Part shown: piece after piece, positions 9,334 to 17,522 of the stretch
Position numbering within the stretch: the first letter of the stretch is position 1
How the letters are laid out: each line of letters opens with the position of its first letter
Assembly (NCBI GenBank): GCA_963675945.1
Contig: OY780932.1
Span: forward strand, 992,001 to 1,056,000
Source: G963556115 sp963675945
GTDB taxonomy: Bacteria; Planctomycetota; SZUA-567
Reading direction: 5' to 3'
Length of the DNA: 64,000 nucleotides
Position numbers and translations under genes: made by a program
Notes under the pieces: generated by a model
The model's database searches: none
Seen by the model: only the letters and a program-made list of their open reading frames with translations
Told to the model about the DNA's origin: nothing

Positions 9334-11775
9334 CTATAATAAACGTATCGTCTTTTCATCACAGTACAGACCGACTCTACGTCCCGTCTCAAGTGAAGAG
9401 AAGATATTCTCCCCACAGCCTATAGCTGCAGGAAGTCCCAGCTCTGACGAACGTATCGCCATATGTGAATTCGCCCCGCCATACTGAGTAATCAATCCCT
9501 TAATCCCCTTACCGAAGATAAAGTCATACCCCGGATCCGCACTCTCGATACAGACAATCTTTCCTGCCAAAGTCTGAGTTCCACTCACTCCATGTAGTAT
9601 CTGACACTCAGCCTCAACCCGTTTACTCCCAATAAAATTAGGTTCAGCAGACTGCAGAGGCACAATATACAAATCCCCCTCATGTCTAATTACTCCTCCC
9701 AATTTTATTTTACGGTTAAAATCCCGCTCAATTTTAGCATACTCTACTTGGCGACTGAGCGAACGTGAAAAGAGATCCTGCGACGAGGTATACGCTGTAG
9801 CCAATATATCCTCAATCCGCAGATAAGCCAAATCCTCCCGGCTCAATCCCCAGTAATTACCCCAATATACAATCCCGTCTAGAACTGCTGAGAGGCTTTT
9901 ACTGAAGATAAACTTACCATATTCCCTGGCTTGAATTGCAAATTTAAAATAAGTAAGGAATGATTGCGCTGTAATCTCTTTGAATTGAACTGAAGAAAAA
10001 AGCTTATCTAGCTGTTTCTCTTCTTTAGCCGAAAGACTAAAAATATTATTTTCGCTTTTGACTAGCGGAAAGTTTTGTGAGATTAACTCCGGCATCTCCC
10101 GATAGGTCTTAGACATTATATCATAAGTACCCGGCCTAAGATGGCCATATCTCTGAATAAAATTTTCTTGCGTAATATCACCATTTTTCAAAGAATAACA
10201 ATCTTTAGATAGGTCTCCGAGTACCGTGGAGAGCGATTCTTTAAAGAGGTTTACTCGTTCCACACTAATCGTCCCCATGCGTATTGCCGAACGCATCAAA
10301 GCCTCAGCAATAAACCCGTGTCTAGCGAGTATAGAGAAGGGCAGAGTCCCGTAACGTATACAGTCGGAAAGAACAATTTTCAACCAGGAAGCAAGGTGTA
10401 CGGGATTATCTTTAGGCGGCGTAAGATATTCCGGCTGCTGCCTTGCCCCCAACCATTCAATCTCGTATAACGCCTGTTTAATCGAACTATCTTCCGCAAT
10501 ACTAACTGCCTTTAGGGTCAGAGAATGTAATCGGGCGGTAAATTCCATAAATTCTTCTGAGTTCAAGCAATTATTATAACGCGATTTGAAGACCTCTTCA
10601 AAATCAAAGTCAAATATTGTCTGTGCCACTTCAAACTCTATTTTATCATGAAGATTCGGTTTTTCATCTACTCTATCCAGCCAGGCATTTACAATCTTCT
10701 CGCCGACTGACGAAGTAAGATTGTGTGGCAGAAATGAATTAAAGCTCATCCGTAAATCAATATAGGGTGAACCACTAAGGAGTATCATCAAATCCGATTT
10801 AGGCAGAATTCTATACCCTAGCTTCTTTCTTGCAATACTCCACGCCTCAGAAGTAATAAGATATCTATATAGCGATGCCGCTAGTGGAGAGGGATCCGCC
10901 CCAATCATCTCCGCCGGATTCCAATCCCCCATATTACTCAGAATCGTTCTTCTTCCATAGATATCTCGTACAGGCTTACTATAATCAGTAAAGAACTTAT
11001 TTATATGTTCCAGATGTTTATGATGTTGGCTTGATTCCTGCTCGGAGAGCAAGGCCTCTCCGCCTGCATGCCTCACTTTATTGACCAGATCCTTACGCCA
11101 GTTCTTCGCTGCAGCAATAGGACGAACTTGAAACAGGAGTATATTATTAGCATTATCCACCCCAAATTCGATATCAAGATTTGCCCCAATAAAATGATTC
11201 TCCAGCTCCGCCACAAATTGCACAATCTTACGCAGCCTCTTTGAAGAGAAATATTCATCCTTGGTCTTATGATAGACTAAAATTGTTTTGTTCTCGCCAG
11301 TACCACTGGTAATAGTATCGGTTCTACCACTCTCATCATCATAATTTATGACATAATACGGTGCTCCTGTATCCAAGGTCTTGGTCATAACCACGCCGCT
11401 AAGCGTTATATTTTCTGCCATTTCCTGTACCAGAATATGATCTTGCTCTGGATTTATATTCTGCCCGTATGAATCCTTAACCTCAACCACAGCACTCTTT
11501 ACTGCAACACTATCCTTCGGATCAACATGTAGAATCGAAGTAAAAGCCCCCGCTAATGACTCGGCACCCGTATCCTCAGCCGCAGCAGAACTTCTGACAG
11601 CTACCGGTTTATCAAAGGTTTTATTAATCCTACTGACGATAGTCTCCCCAGACAACTCCCATTCAGCAACGGTAAAATACAGTAAAGGCGGAATTATAAA
11701 ACTGAACTCATACTCCATAAGCTCTGCCAATGTTTTTGCTTTGGTAGAAAATCCAGGTTTCTTTCCATTACTCAT
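9334..11775 (-). CDS. PEP-synthase-like ATP-dependent phosphotransferase (possible glutamine kinase)
   Basis: This 813-residue protein has an N-terminal PPDK/ATP-grasp-like nucleotide domain (residues 1-215; VRSSAAAEDTGAESLAGAF at 60-78) and a long helical middle. The C-terminal swivel domain carries the phospho-histidine motif GGANSHMAIRSSELG (His771). It lacks the PEP-binding TIM barrel of real PEP synthase. This architecture and the opening KAKTL...FTVAEW match Campylobacter Cj1418-type L-glutamine kinases, which start capsular phosphoramidate synthesis, and also rifampicin-phosphotransferase-like enzymes. Six bases separate it from the upstream APS-kinase-like gene. The next genes handle phosphodiester transfer, so a role in phospho-modification of a surface glycan is likely; the exact substrate is an inference. 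Confidence 0.8.
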   Translation of the reverse strand: MSNGKKPGFSTKAKTLAELMEYEFSFIIPPLLYFTVAEWELSGETIVSRINKTFDKPVAVRSSAAAEDTGAESLAGAFTSILHVDPKDSVAVKSAVVEVKDSYGQNINPEQDHILVQEMAENITLSGVVMTKTLDTGAPYYVINYDDESGRTDTITSGTGENKTILVYHKTKDEYFSSKRLRKIVQFVAELENHFIGANLDIEFGVDNANNILLFQVRPIAAAKNWRKDLVNKVRHAGGEALLSEQESSQHHKHLEHINKFFTDYSKPVRDIYGRRTILSNMGDWNPAEMIGADPSPLAASLYRYLITSEAWSIARKKLGYRILPKSDLMILLSGSPYIDLRMSFNSFLPHNLTSSVGEKIVNAWLDRVDEKPNLHDKIEFEVAQTIFDFDFEEVFKSRYNNCLNSEEFMEFTARLHSLTLKAVSIAEDSSIKQALYEIEWLGARQQPEYLTPPKDNPVHLASWLKIVLSDCIRYGTLPFSILARHGFIAEALMRSAIRMGTISVERVNLFKESLSTVLGDLSKDCYSLKNGDITQENFIQRYGHLRPGTYDIMSKTYREMPELISQNFPLVKSENNIFSLSAKEEKQLDKLFSSVQFKEITAQSFLTYFKFAIQAREYGKFIFSKSLSAVLDGIVYWGNYWGLSREDLAYLRIEDILATAYTSSQDLFSRSLSRQVEYAKIERDFNRKIKLGGVIRHEGDLYIVPLQSAEPNFIGSKRVEAECQILHGVSGTQTLAGKIVCIESADPGYDFIFGKGIKGLITQYGGANSHMAIRSSELGLPAAIGCGENIFSSLETGRRVGLYCDEKTIRLL

Positions 11776-11781
11776 TTTACT

Positions 11782-12339
11782 CTACCCTTTAGCAAAAGTA
11801 ATATTACTATTCAACTTTAGATATTCAATTATCTTTGTCAGTGACTCATCAACCGTTTCGGTATCGGTATAGACAGTCACATCTGCTTCCCTTGGCTCTT
11901 CATAGACATCATCAAGGCCAATAAAGTTCTTAAGTTCCCCTGTCTGATACCGTGCATAATGCCCCTGCACATCACGTTCAGAGACCTTTGCCAATGACGC
12001 CTTGCAATAAATCTGATGATAATTGCTAATCTTTACCCGTAGAAAATCCCTTATTTCAAAGTATGGACTAATATTGGCCACAATGGTAAATATCCCGTTT
12101 TGCGACAATCTTTCTGCCGCAAAAGCAATCCTCTTGGTCACCGCTATGCGCTCTTGGCGTGAATATCCTAAATCCCCTTCAAAAAAGTCACGCACCACAT
12201 CACCATCAAGCAGATCACACTGAAGTCCCTGCCGGGATAATTCCTCAAAGAGTCTTACCGCCAAGGTGGTCTTGCCAGAGCCTGAAATCCCTGTAAACCA
12301 AATTACAGCCGCAATATTTCGTTGCTTATTATCTTCCAT
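11782..12339 (-). CDS. Adenylylsulfate-kinase-like (CysC-family) kinase
   Basis: This 185-residue P-loop kinase has Walker A GISGSGKTT (17-25), the DGD motif (DLLDGDVVRDFF), GYSRQERIAV and the lid region GHYARYQTGELKNFIGLDDVYEEP, all typical of APS kinase. It has no fused ATP sulfurylase, and no sulfate-assimilation gene is nearby. The tight coupling to the PEP-synthase-like gene (6 bases) and the glycan context point to a specialised kinase like Campylobacter Cj1415, which phosphorylates cytidine diphosphoramidate; sulfation of a glycan via PAPS is the alternative. It is the first gene of the minus-strand group, with its promoter in the AT-rich gap to the right. Confidence 0.85.
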   Translation of the reverse strand: MEDNKQRNIAAVIWFTGISGSGKTTLAVRLFEELSRQGLQCDLLDGDVVRDFFEGDLGYSRQERIAVTKRIAFAAERLSQNGIFTIVANISPYFEIRDFLRVKISNYHQIYCKASLAKVSERDVQGHYARYQTGELKNFIGLDDVYEEPREADVTVYTDTETVDESLTKIIEYLKLNSNITFAKG

Positions 12340-12735
12340 ATCTAATGCTTATATCTCTTTCCATGAGTAATTTAATCTTATTGTTTAAGCAAAGTCTAAC
12401 TCTATATATTATATAATTTATAAAACATACCATATTTTTTCTATATTTATTATATATATTGCAAGATTTATTTTATTTTATAAACACATTTACTTACGCT
12501 CAATATAATTTAACTTTATTCCATTACCCAAGCATAAGCATGATTACAGTCATGAAATATATAAATCATATCATTATTATGTTATTATAAAATATTGTAG
12601 AAAACAGCATTATTAATATGTATACTGATTATTAATAACTAACCAGAAAATAGTAAAATTTTATCAACCATTACTATATTTTCACAACTCATTAAAATGC
12701 TAATATTCCAAAATTAACCAAGGAGACATCAAAAT
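12340..12735. other. AT-rich divergent intergenic region
   Basis: This 396-bp gap separates the divergent kinase and methyltransferase genes and should hold both promoters. It is very AT-rich with many TATATAT stretches, so no single -35/-10 pair stands out. The only clear signal is AAGGAGA just before ATG 12736. No RNA gene or coding frame is visible. Confidence 0.5.
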
Positions 12736-13488
12736 ATGAAGACCGAATGGGATTATACGGCTTTAGCCAATGCCTATCTGGAACGTCCGAATTATGCTGC
12801 AGCTTTACTGGAAAAACTCTTTATAATTGCAGGGTTAAAAGAAGGTGATAAAGTATGTGATATAGGTGCCGGTGTCGCCCACCTCACCATTCCACTTGGC
12901 CTCAAAGGCTATAATGTTGATGCGATAGAGCCCAACGACGCCATGCGCGCCAATGGTATCAAACGTACAGAATCTATGCCAAATATACACTGGTTTGAAG
13001 GTACCGGAGAAGAGACAGGCAGAGAATCTGAAGCCTATGATTTTGCATCCTTTGGCTCATCTTTCAATGTCTGTGATCGTGCTAAAGCGCTAAATGAAGT
13101 ATATAGAATCTTAAAACCCGGTAAATGGTTTACCTGTATGTGGAATCACCGCCAACTTGATGACCCTATTCAACAAGAGATTGAAAGTATTATCAAAAGC
13201 TATATCGAAGATTATACTTACGGTACTAGGCGTGAAGATCAAAGCAAAGTAATTGCCGCATCAGGATTATTCCACAATATCCAAGAACACACAGGCACTG
13301 TAATCCATACCCAAGAGGTAGAAAAGGCAGTTGAAGCCTGGCGTTCTCATGGCACCCTTCACCGACAAGCAGGATCCAATTTTGACAAAATTATCGAAAA
13401 TATTCAGAGCTATCTTGCTAGTCTTGGAGTTGATAAAATTGAAATACCATATACCACAAGATCATGGATTGCGCAAAAACAAAATTAG
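12736..13488 (+). CDS. Class I SAM-dependent methyltransferase
   Basis: This 250-residue protein has a Rossmann-type SAM-binding motif I (VCDIGAGVAHLTIPLG, about 41-56), the acidic end of strand 2 (VDAIEPNDAMR) and the Methyltransf_11-like segment FDFASFGSSFNVCDRAKALNEVYRILKPG (here starting YDFAS), which marks small-molecule methyltransferases. It starts at 12736 with a strong AAGGAGA site. It diverges from the kinase gene, and a glycosyltransferase fragment follows it. In the phosphoramidate pathway of Campylobacter a methyltransferase is also clustered with the kinases, so O-methylation of a glycan group is possible; the substrate cannot be read from the sequence. Confidence 0.85.
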   Translation: MKTEWDYTALANAYLERPNYAAALLEKLFIIAGLKEGDKVCDIGAGVAHLTIPLGLKGYNVDAIEPNDAMRANGIKRTESMPNIHWFEGTGEETGRESEAYDFASFGSSFNVCDRAKALNEVYRILKPGKWFTCMWNHRQLDDPIQQEIESIIKSYIEDYTYGTRREDQSKVIAASGLFHNIQEHTGTVIHTQEVEKAVEAWRSHGTLHRQAGSNFDKIIENIQSYLASLGVDKIEIPYTTRSWIAQKQN

Positions 13489-13600
13489 CTTGATAAGAAA
13501 TAAATGTTTAAATTTGCCTAATCTTCATATTTCTGACTCTATTCTTTACGGAGACCAGGCTAATCTCTACCAACAAGTCTCTATTTTAATTTCAGATATT
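13489..13600 (+). pseudogene. Fragment of a CDP-glycerol-transferase-like gene
   Basis: One plus-strand frame reads NLHISDSILYGDQANLYQQV followed by SILISD. This aligns without gaps to residues 284-309 of the protein at 7403-9253 (NVYINDFILYGDLVDIYKKV, then TVLISD). The match stops at the Asp before the catalytic SSS and runs straight into a hairpin. There is no start codon or ribosome site of its own, so this is a gene remnant, probably left by the rearrangements that shaped this region. Confidence 0.65.
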
Positions 13601-13601
13601 T

Positions 13602-13637
13602 TTTGGTTCAAGGGAACTCAACTTCCCTTGAACCAAA
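13602..13637. terminator. Perfect 15-bp-stem hairpin
   Basis: TTTGGTTCAAGGGAA (13602-13616) and its exact complement (13623-13637) flank a 6-base loop. It abuts the glycosyltransferase fragment and probably ends plus-strand transcription of the methyltransferase. No long T-run follows immediately. Confidence 0.6.
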
Positions 13638-13642
13638 TTTTA

Positions 13643-13666
13643 AGATAAACCAATTTATCTTTTTTA
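13643..13666 (+). terminator. AT-rich terminator
   Basis: AGATAAA (13643-13649), loop CCAA and TTTATCT (13654-13660) are followed by a T-run. It forms the second stop after the methyltransferase, just before the convergent flavin-split-barrel gene. Confidence 0.5.
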
Positions 13667-14038
13667 TAAAATCTTCTCCGCCCCAGAGTAGATCTCTTCA
13701 ATCTCCAGCAACACCGCCGCATGCCCCGGATGCTTCTCAGGATTCCACTCCTTCATACTCTCAAACACCTCCCCAGAGGTATGATACTCCAGAGTACCCT
13801 TGAGCTGATAAGCCTTATTCTCCTTATTAATAAAGAGGATCACCCCGCTGCTCCCATTCTGAATATTCTCCCTGGTCTTGGCAAAGTAATTATCCGCAAC
13901 CACCGGCTTACCTGCAAACAGACCCACACAAGTCGCATAAATACTATTAGGAATATTTTCTGAATTTACCGTGGTCAATACTACCGGCCCTTCCCGCTCA
14001 TCCCATACCTTCTTTACTTCTTCGGTTAGCGCTGCCAT
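13664..14038 (-). CDS. Pyridoxamine-phosphate-oxidase-like split-barrel protein, copy 1
   Basis: This 124-residue protein resembles the FMN-binding split-barrel (pyridoxamine 5'-phosphate oxidase-like) family: GPVVLTTVNSENIPNSIYAT, then KPVVADNYFAKTRENI and the HPGHAAVLLEIEEIY end. Members bind flavin or haem, and many have no defined reaction. I choose ATG 14038 because AAGGAGAG lies just upstream and the second copy starts at the same codon; the frame also opens further upstream. The coding sequence differs from copy 2 (16898-17272) by about three bases, one of which changes Thr5 to Ser, but the region just upstream is unrelated, so the two copies are probably regulated differently. Confidence 0.85.
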   Translation of the reverse strand: MAALTEEVKKVWDEREGPVVLTTVNSENIPNSIYATCVGLFAGKPVVADNYFAKTRENIQNGSSGVILFINKENKAYQLKGTLEYHTSGEVFESMKEWNPEKHPGHAAVLLEIEEIYSGAEKIL

Positions 14039-14290
14039 AACTTCTCTCCTTCCTGCAATCCTATTATCTTCAAATAAGGACAATAATAATTATAACCTAA
14101 TCAGATAAGCTATACACACACATATATATGAGCAAATACTAAATACTCTATACCTCTAAAAATACTCAAAACCCTTACAAAATCAAGGCTTATTTGCAAG
14201 TTAATATACTCTCTCCGCTTTATTCATACTATATTTCCCTGCACAACCAAGAAGAAGACATTGAACGATAAAAGTTGAAAAGAACATAAC

Positions 14291-14324
14291 AAAAAAGCCT
14301 CATTTACCGGAGTAAACAAGGCTT
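14291..14324 (-). terminator. Duplicated tRNA-His terminator
   Basis: This is the left copy of the hairpin that follows tRNA-His (AAGCCT...AGGCTT with a T-run on the minus strand). It now sits behind a tRNA fragment. Confidence 0.7.
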
Positions 14325-14329
14325 ATAAT

Positions 14330-14596
14330 TTGGGGCGAGAAACCGAATTCGAATCGGCGACCTTCAGAGCCACAATCTTCCGACAAAACAGCACAACCAG
14401 CAATAACGACAATAAGTTACAAGATAACACCAACAGCAAAGTGACCAAATCATGCCTAAATCGTGTCCAAAATGACCAAAATCCAGCTGATAAACACCAA
14501 AGCAATAACGCTGTTGCTGAGGCTGTTCTGGAAATAAGCAAGCTTCCTCTATCAGATGATGAAAAAGCGCAAATGATCAGAATGCTATTAAAATAA
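14330..14596 (+). CDS. Hypothetical protein reading out of the tRNA fragment
   Basis: An open frame of 88 codons starts with a TTG inside the duplicated tRNA-His piece and ends MIRMLLK. The second half (AVAEAVLEISKLPLSDDEKA) looks like a real, helical protein end. Similar short frames reading out of a tRNA attachment site are often found beside integrases of mobile elements. There is no good ribosome site, so it may be the tail of a lost gene. Confidence 0.3.
   Translation: MGRETEFESATFRATIFRQNSTTSNNDNKLQDNTNSKVTKSCLNRVQNDQNPADKHQSNNAVAEAVLEISKLPLSDDEKAQMIRMLLK
14331..14378 (-). pseudogene. tRNA-His 3' half (possible attachment-site copy)
   Basis: These 48 bases equal the 3' part of the intact tRNA-His (17563-17610), from the CCA end to the anticodon stem. 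Beyond 14378 the sequences differ completely. A displaced 3' tRNA half in the same orientation as the intact gene is the usual trace of site-specific integration into a tRNA gene. Confidence 0.8.
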
Positions 14597-14602
14597 AATT
14601 AC

Positions 14603-14641
14603 TTGACTAATTCTAAAATATATCGTACACTATAGCGTACG
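14603..14641 (+). promoter_or_regulatory. Promoter and operator of the toxin-antitoxin operon
   Basis: TTGACT (14603-14608) and TACACT (14626-14631) are spaced by 17 bases. CGTAC sequences at 14624 and 14636 (the second within CGTACG) surround the -10 box, a layout like YefM-type operators that the antitoxin binds to repress its own operon. Confidence 0.6.
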
Positions 14642-14669
14642 TATTAGTTATATTCAAAGGATTGACAAA

Positions 14670-14918
14670 ATGCCAAGCATTACAGTCACTACAGCTCGGA
14701 AAGAGCTTTACAAACTTATTGACACCGTCGCCGAAACCCATGACCCAGTAGTAATTACAGGCAAGCGCAATTCTGGTGTTCTAATTAGCGAGGATGACTA
14801 TTTAGCCATTCAGGAGACTCTTTATTTACAGTCTATTCCTGATATGACTGAAAGCTTGCTCAAGGGGAAAGAGATACCTATTGAGGATTGCCAGCCACTT
14901 GAGGAACTGGATTGGTGA
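14670..14918 (+). CDS. Phd/YefM-family antitoxin
   Basis: This 82-residue protein begins with the typical ITVTTARKELYKLIDTVAETHDPVVITGKRNSGVLIS-type DNA-binding region (residues 3-42) and has an acidic, probably disordered C-terminus that would wrap and block the toxin. It should bind the palindromic sites at the promoter. Its stop overlaps the toxin start. The pair lies in the insert between the two tRNA-His copies, where it could stabilise the inserted DNA. Confidence 0.92.
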   Translation: MPSITVTTARKELYKLIDTVAETHDPVVITGKRNSGVLISEDDYLAIQETLYLQSIPDMTESLLKGKEIPIEDCQPLEELDW

Positions 14919-15178
14919 GTTATCGAATTGTATTTACCAAGCAAGCTCAAAAAGATGCAAAAAAACTCTCTTCAGCTGGTCTTAAAAACAATACGTTGAA
15001 ATTACTTGATGTTCTGAAAAAAACCCCTTTTAATTCATATCCTCCTTATGAGAAGCTGCTTGGCAATCTATCAGGGCTATATTCCAGACGTATTAATATT
15101 CAGCATAGACTTGTATATCAAGTTCTTGAAAATGACAAGATTATTAAGGTTTTACGTATGTGGTCTCATTACGAATAG
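14915..15178 (+). CDS. Txe/YoeB-family mRNA-interferase toxin
   Basis: This protein of about 87 residues has the RelE-like fold of YoeB. The conserved core LLGNLSGLYSRRINIQHRLV and the terminal RMWSHYE supply the Glu, Arg, His and Tyr used for ribosome-dependent mRNA cleavage. I choose GTG 14915, which overlaps the antitoxin stop (GTGA), as is usual for translational coupling; TTG 14912 is also in frame. No damage is visible, so the pair is probably active. Confidence 0.92.
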   Translation: MSYRIVFTKQAQKDAKKLSSAGLKNNTLKLLDVLKKTPFNSYPPYEKLLGNLSGLYSRRINIQHRLVYQVLENDKIIKVLRMWSHYE

Positions 15179-15221
15179 CATTATACATAATAAATAGAAA
15201 AGTCCTTAAATTCATCCCTGG

Positions 15222-15674
15222 TGGATTCAAATTCCAAGTGCAACACTTGAGTGAAAGAAGAAATAGTAAGGTGGTCGATATATAGTTCGCCAAAACCTTC
15301 TATTTCTATCACTCAAGGAGAGCATATGAAAAAGAAATACCACCACCTTACTTATGAAGATCGTACAGTTATCAAAGTGTTATTGCAAGAGAATAAAACC
15401 TATTCTTACATAGCTAGAGTTTGTTGGAGTATACAGGTGCACCATAAGCAGAGAAATACAGCGCAATAGTGGTAGACGTGGATATAGAAACAAGCAGGCT
15501 CAAAGAAAAGCGATGAAATGCAGAGCAATACCCAGAACGAAAAAGCTTGACGAATATGTCAAAAGGTTTATTATCAGGAAACTACGACAGGATTTTTCTC
15601 CTGAGCAAATCTCTGACATTAGCAAAAAACTCCTTGGGTTTACCATCTCTCATGAGAGTATTTATCAATTAATT
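15222..15674 (+). mobile_element. Truncated IS30 copy with broken transposase
   Basis: The copy begins with the same terminal repeat (TGGATTCAAATTCCAAGTGC) as the intact IS30 and includes the transposase start at 15326 with its AAGGAG site. An extra T after GCTAGAGTT shifts the frame at about codon 32. Similarity to the intact element ends at 15674, at TTATCAATTAATT, and the rest is missing. The transposase is not functional. The FkbM gene starts 60 bases further on. Confidence 0.9.
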
Positions 15675-15733
15675 AAGGAAGTTATTCCGGGAGAGCAATT
15701 ATAAATATCATAAAATTTCTCAGACAGACTATT

Positions 15734-16885
15734 ATGCAGCATATTCTACATGCGAGAGTAACACGCAAGCGTATCATCCCGTATTTATTAAAGAATGACC
15801 ACGCCGCATTATTCTGGTTACTCAGAAGGGTCTATGCCGAAGATATCTGTTATTCAACCGAGATAATCTCGCAACTTACCCCAGCCTTCACCCAGAATCC
15901 ATTGATATTTCTAGATATCGGCTGTAGCTCTGGTATAGATAAATTATGGCATAACTTCCCTGAATCAGATATTAGCATCTCCGGCATAGATCCGGTAAGT
16001 GAAGAGATTCAACGACTTCAGGCCGCTACAAAAGCATCCAATATTAAATACTATAATTATTTCATTGGCACAAACAATGCTGCCAATATTCATCAATTAC
16101 TGAATAAACAGGGTCTCAAATATAATATGCTCAGTGCCGGCCAAGCAACAGAGCTTAATAATAATACACAGCATGTTGCCGATAATACTAAATTAGAACG
16201 AGTCCCCCCTCAAACCGTATCCAGAATATCACTAGATGTTTTTGTAAAGAGACACACCTCTGGGCTGGCAGACTTCATCAAGATCGATACCGATGGTTAT
16301 GACATCGATGTCCTACGCTCAGGTACTGAAACCCTCAAACAAGCCCTTGGTGTACAGGTTGAAATGAATTTTTTAAACTCTGGTAATCAAGAATTAAGTT
16401 CATTCTCGAGTATTGACCTCCATTTACAGGCTCAAGGATTTATCCCTTGTAAATTCTCTCCTCCCAGTCTCTATTCCCTCAGAGAATTACCCGCCACCTT
16501 CGAGTATGATATCTATGCCCAGACAACCAGAGGCATACCTCTACAATGCGATGGTATCTATCTGCGTAATCTAACCGCAACAGATACTCCCGAACAATTC
16601 AATAATCCTGATTTTTCTACTATCTGTAAATTAATCTCACTCTATGTCATCTTTGGCCTACATGACTGGGCTGTAAAATTAGTCTTCAAATATAAGAACC
16701 TTTTCCAACAATATGAATATAACCTGGATGATCTTCTAAACCTGCTGACACCAAAAATATATGGTTATAAACCCACTTATCAGGAATATATCTCTTTGTT
16801 CAATAAACACCCAGAGAAATTTTTATGTTCTAATTTATCAATTCTAGAAAGTTGTATCAATAACCTAAACCATAAAACACACTAA
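15734..16885 (+). CDS. FkbM-family methyltransferase
   Basis: This 383-residue protein has SAM motif I (FLDIGCSSGIDKLW, about 56-69), SISGIDPVSEE and the FkbM hallmark ADFIKIDTDGYDIDVLRSG followed by VQVEMNF. FkbM enzymes O-methylate sugars or other small groups on glycans and natural products. The C-terminal 110 residues are an extra helical part. The gene follows the IS30 remnant directly and lies inside the inserted segment, so it probably arrived by transfer. Its upstream end may have been altered by the IS truncation; no strong ribosome site is seen at ATG 15734. Confidence 0.85.
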   Translation: MQHILHARVTRKRIIPYLLKNDHAALFWLLRRVYAEDICYSTEIISQLTPAFTQNPLIFLDIGCSSGIDKLWHNFPESDISISGIDPVSEEIQRLQAATKASNIKYYNYFIGTNNAANIHQLLNKQGLKYNMLSAGQATELNNNTQHVADNTKLERVPPQTVSRISLDVFVKRHTSGLADFIKIDTDGYDIDVLRSGTETLKQALGVQVEMNFLNSGNQELSSFSSIDLHLQAQGFIPCKFSPPSLYSLRELPATFEYDIYAQTTRGIPLQCDGIYLRNLTATDTPEQFNNPDFSTICKLISLYVIFGLHDWAVKLVFKYKNLFQQYEYNLDDLLNLLTPKIYGYKPTYQEYISLFNKHPEKFLCSNLSILESCINNLNHKTH

Positions 16886-16897
16886 ACCCATATTATA

Positions 16898-17272
16898 TTA
16901 TAAAATCTTCTCCGCCCCAGAGTAGATCTCTTCAATCTCCAGCAACACCGCCGCATGCCCCGGATGCTTCTCAGGATTCCACTCCTTCATACTCTCAAAC
17001 ACCTCCCCAGAGGTATGATACTCCAGAGTACCCTTAAGCTGATAAGCCTTATTCTCCTTATTGATAAAGAGGATCACCCCGCTGCTCCCATTCTGAATAT
17101 TCTCCCTGGTCTTGGCAAAGTAATTATCCGCAACCACCGGCTTACCTGCAAACAGACCCACACAAGTCGCATAAATACTATTAGGAATATTTTCTGAATT
17201 TACCGTGGTCAATACTACCGGCCCTTCCCGCTCATCCCATACCTTCTTTACTTCTTCGGATAGCGCTGCCAT
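16898..17272 (-). CDS. Pyridoxamine-phosphate-oxidase-like split-barrel protein, copy 2
   Basis: This 124-residue twin of 13664-14038 is identical in protein sequence except Ser for Thr at residue 5. The start at 17272 has AAGGAG upstream. It lies directly downstream of tRNA-His on the same strand, separated by the tRNA terminator, which was probably the ancestral arrangement. Its 5' region carries a perfect 22-bp palindrome that copy 1 lacks. Confidence 0.85.
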   Translation of the reverse strand: MAALSEEVKKVWDEREGPVVLTTVNSENIPNSIYATCVGLFAGKPVVADNYFAKTRENIQNGSSGVILFINKENKAYQLKGTLEYHTSGEVFESMKEWNPEKHPGHAAVLLEIEEIYSGAEKIL

Positions 17273-17294
17273 ACCTTTTCTCCTTCATACTATC

Positions 17295-17316
17295 CGTTTA
17301 TTTTTAAAAATAAACG
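17295..17316. promoter_or_regulatory. Perfect 22-bp palindrome upstream of split-barrel copy 2
   Basis: A fully symmetrical sequence (half-site CGTTTATTTTT) lies 23 bases before the start codon, just upstream of the ribosome site. It could be an operator or an mRNA hairpin. Copy 1 has only a weak, different inverted repeat here. Confidence 0.55.
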
Positions 17317-17522
17317 ACAAAAATACCGTACCAACGAAGTTAAATAAATATATATATATATGAGCAAATACTAAATACTCTATACCTCTAAAAATACTCA
17401 AAACCCTTACAAAATCAAGGCTTATTTGCAAGTTAATGTACTCTCTCCGCTTTATTCATACTATATTTCCCTGCACAACCAAGAAGAAGACATTGAATTA
17501 TAAAAGTTGAAAAGAACATAAC

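Larger units (their letters stand above)
13664..14378. repeat. Left copy of a ~714-bp duplication (partner 16898-17610)
   Basis: The repeat runs from the stop codon of the split-barrel gene to the anticodon stem of tRNA-His. The coding part and the 14126-14378 part are almost identical to the right copy, with only a few substitutions. About 85 bases directly upstream of the gene (14039-14125) do not match. The two copies are in the same orientation and flank 2.5 kb of foreign-looking DNA. Confidence 0.9.

Noticed and set aside
11782..12339. Sulfate assimilation role for the CysC-like gene
   Set aside because: No ATP sulfurylase, PAPS reductase or sulfate permease is nearby, while the linked gene belongs to a different phosphotransfer family; kept only as an alternative.
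12340..12735. Possible replication origin in AT-rich DNA
   Set aside because: No DnaA-box cluster or dnaA/dnaN gene is seen; AT-richness alone is not evidence.
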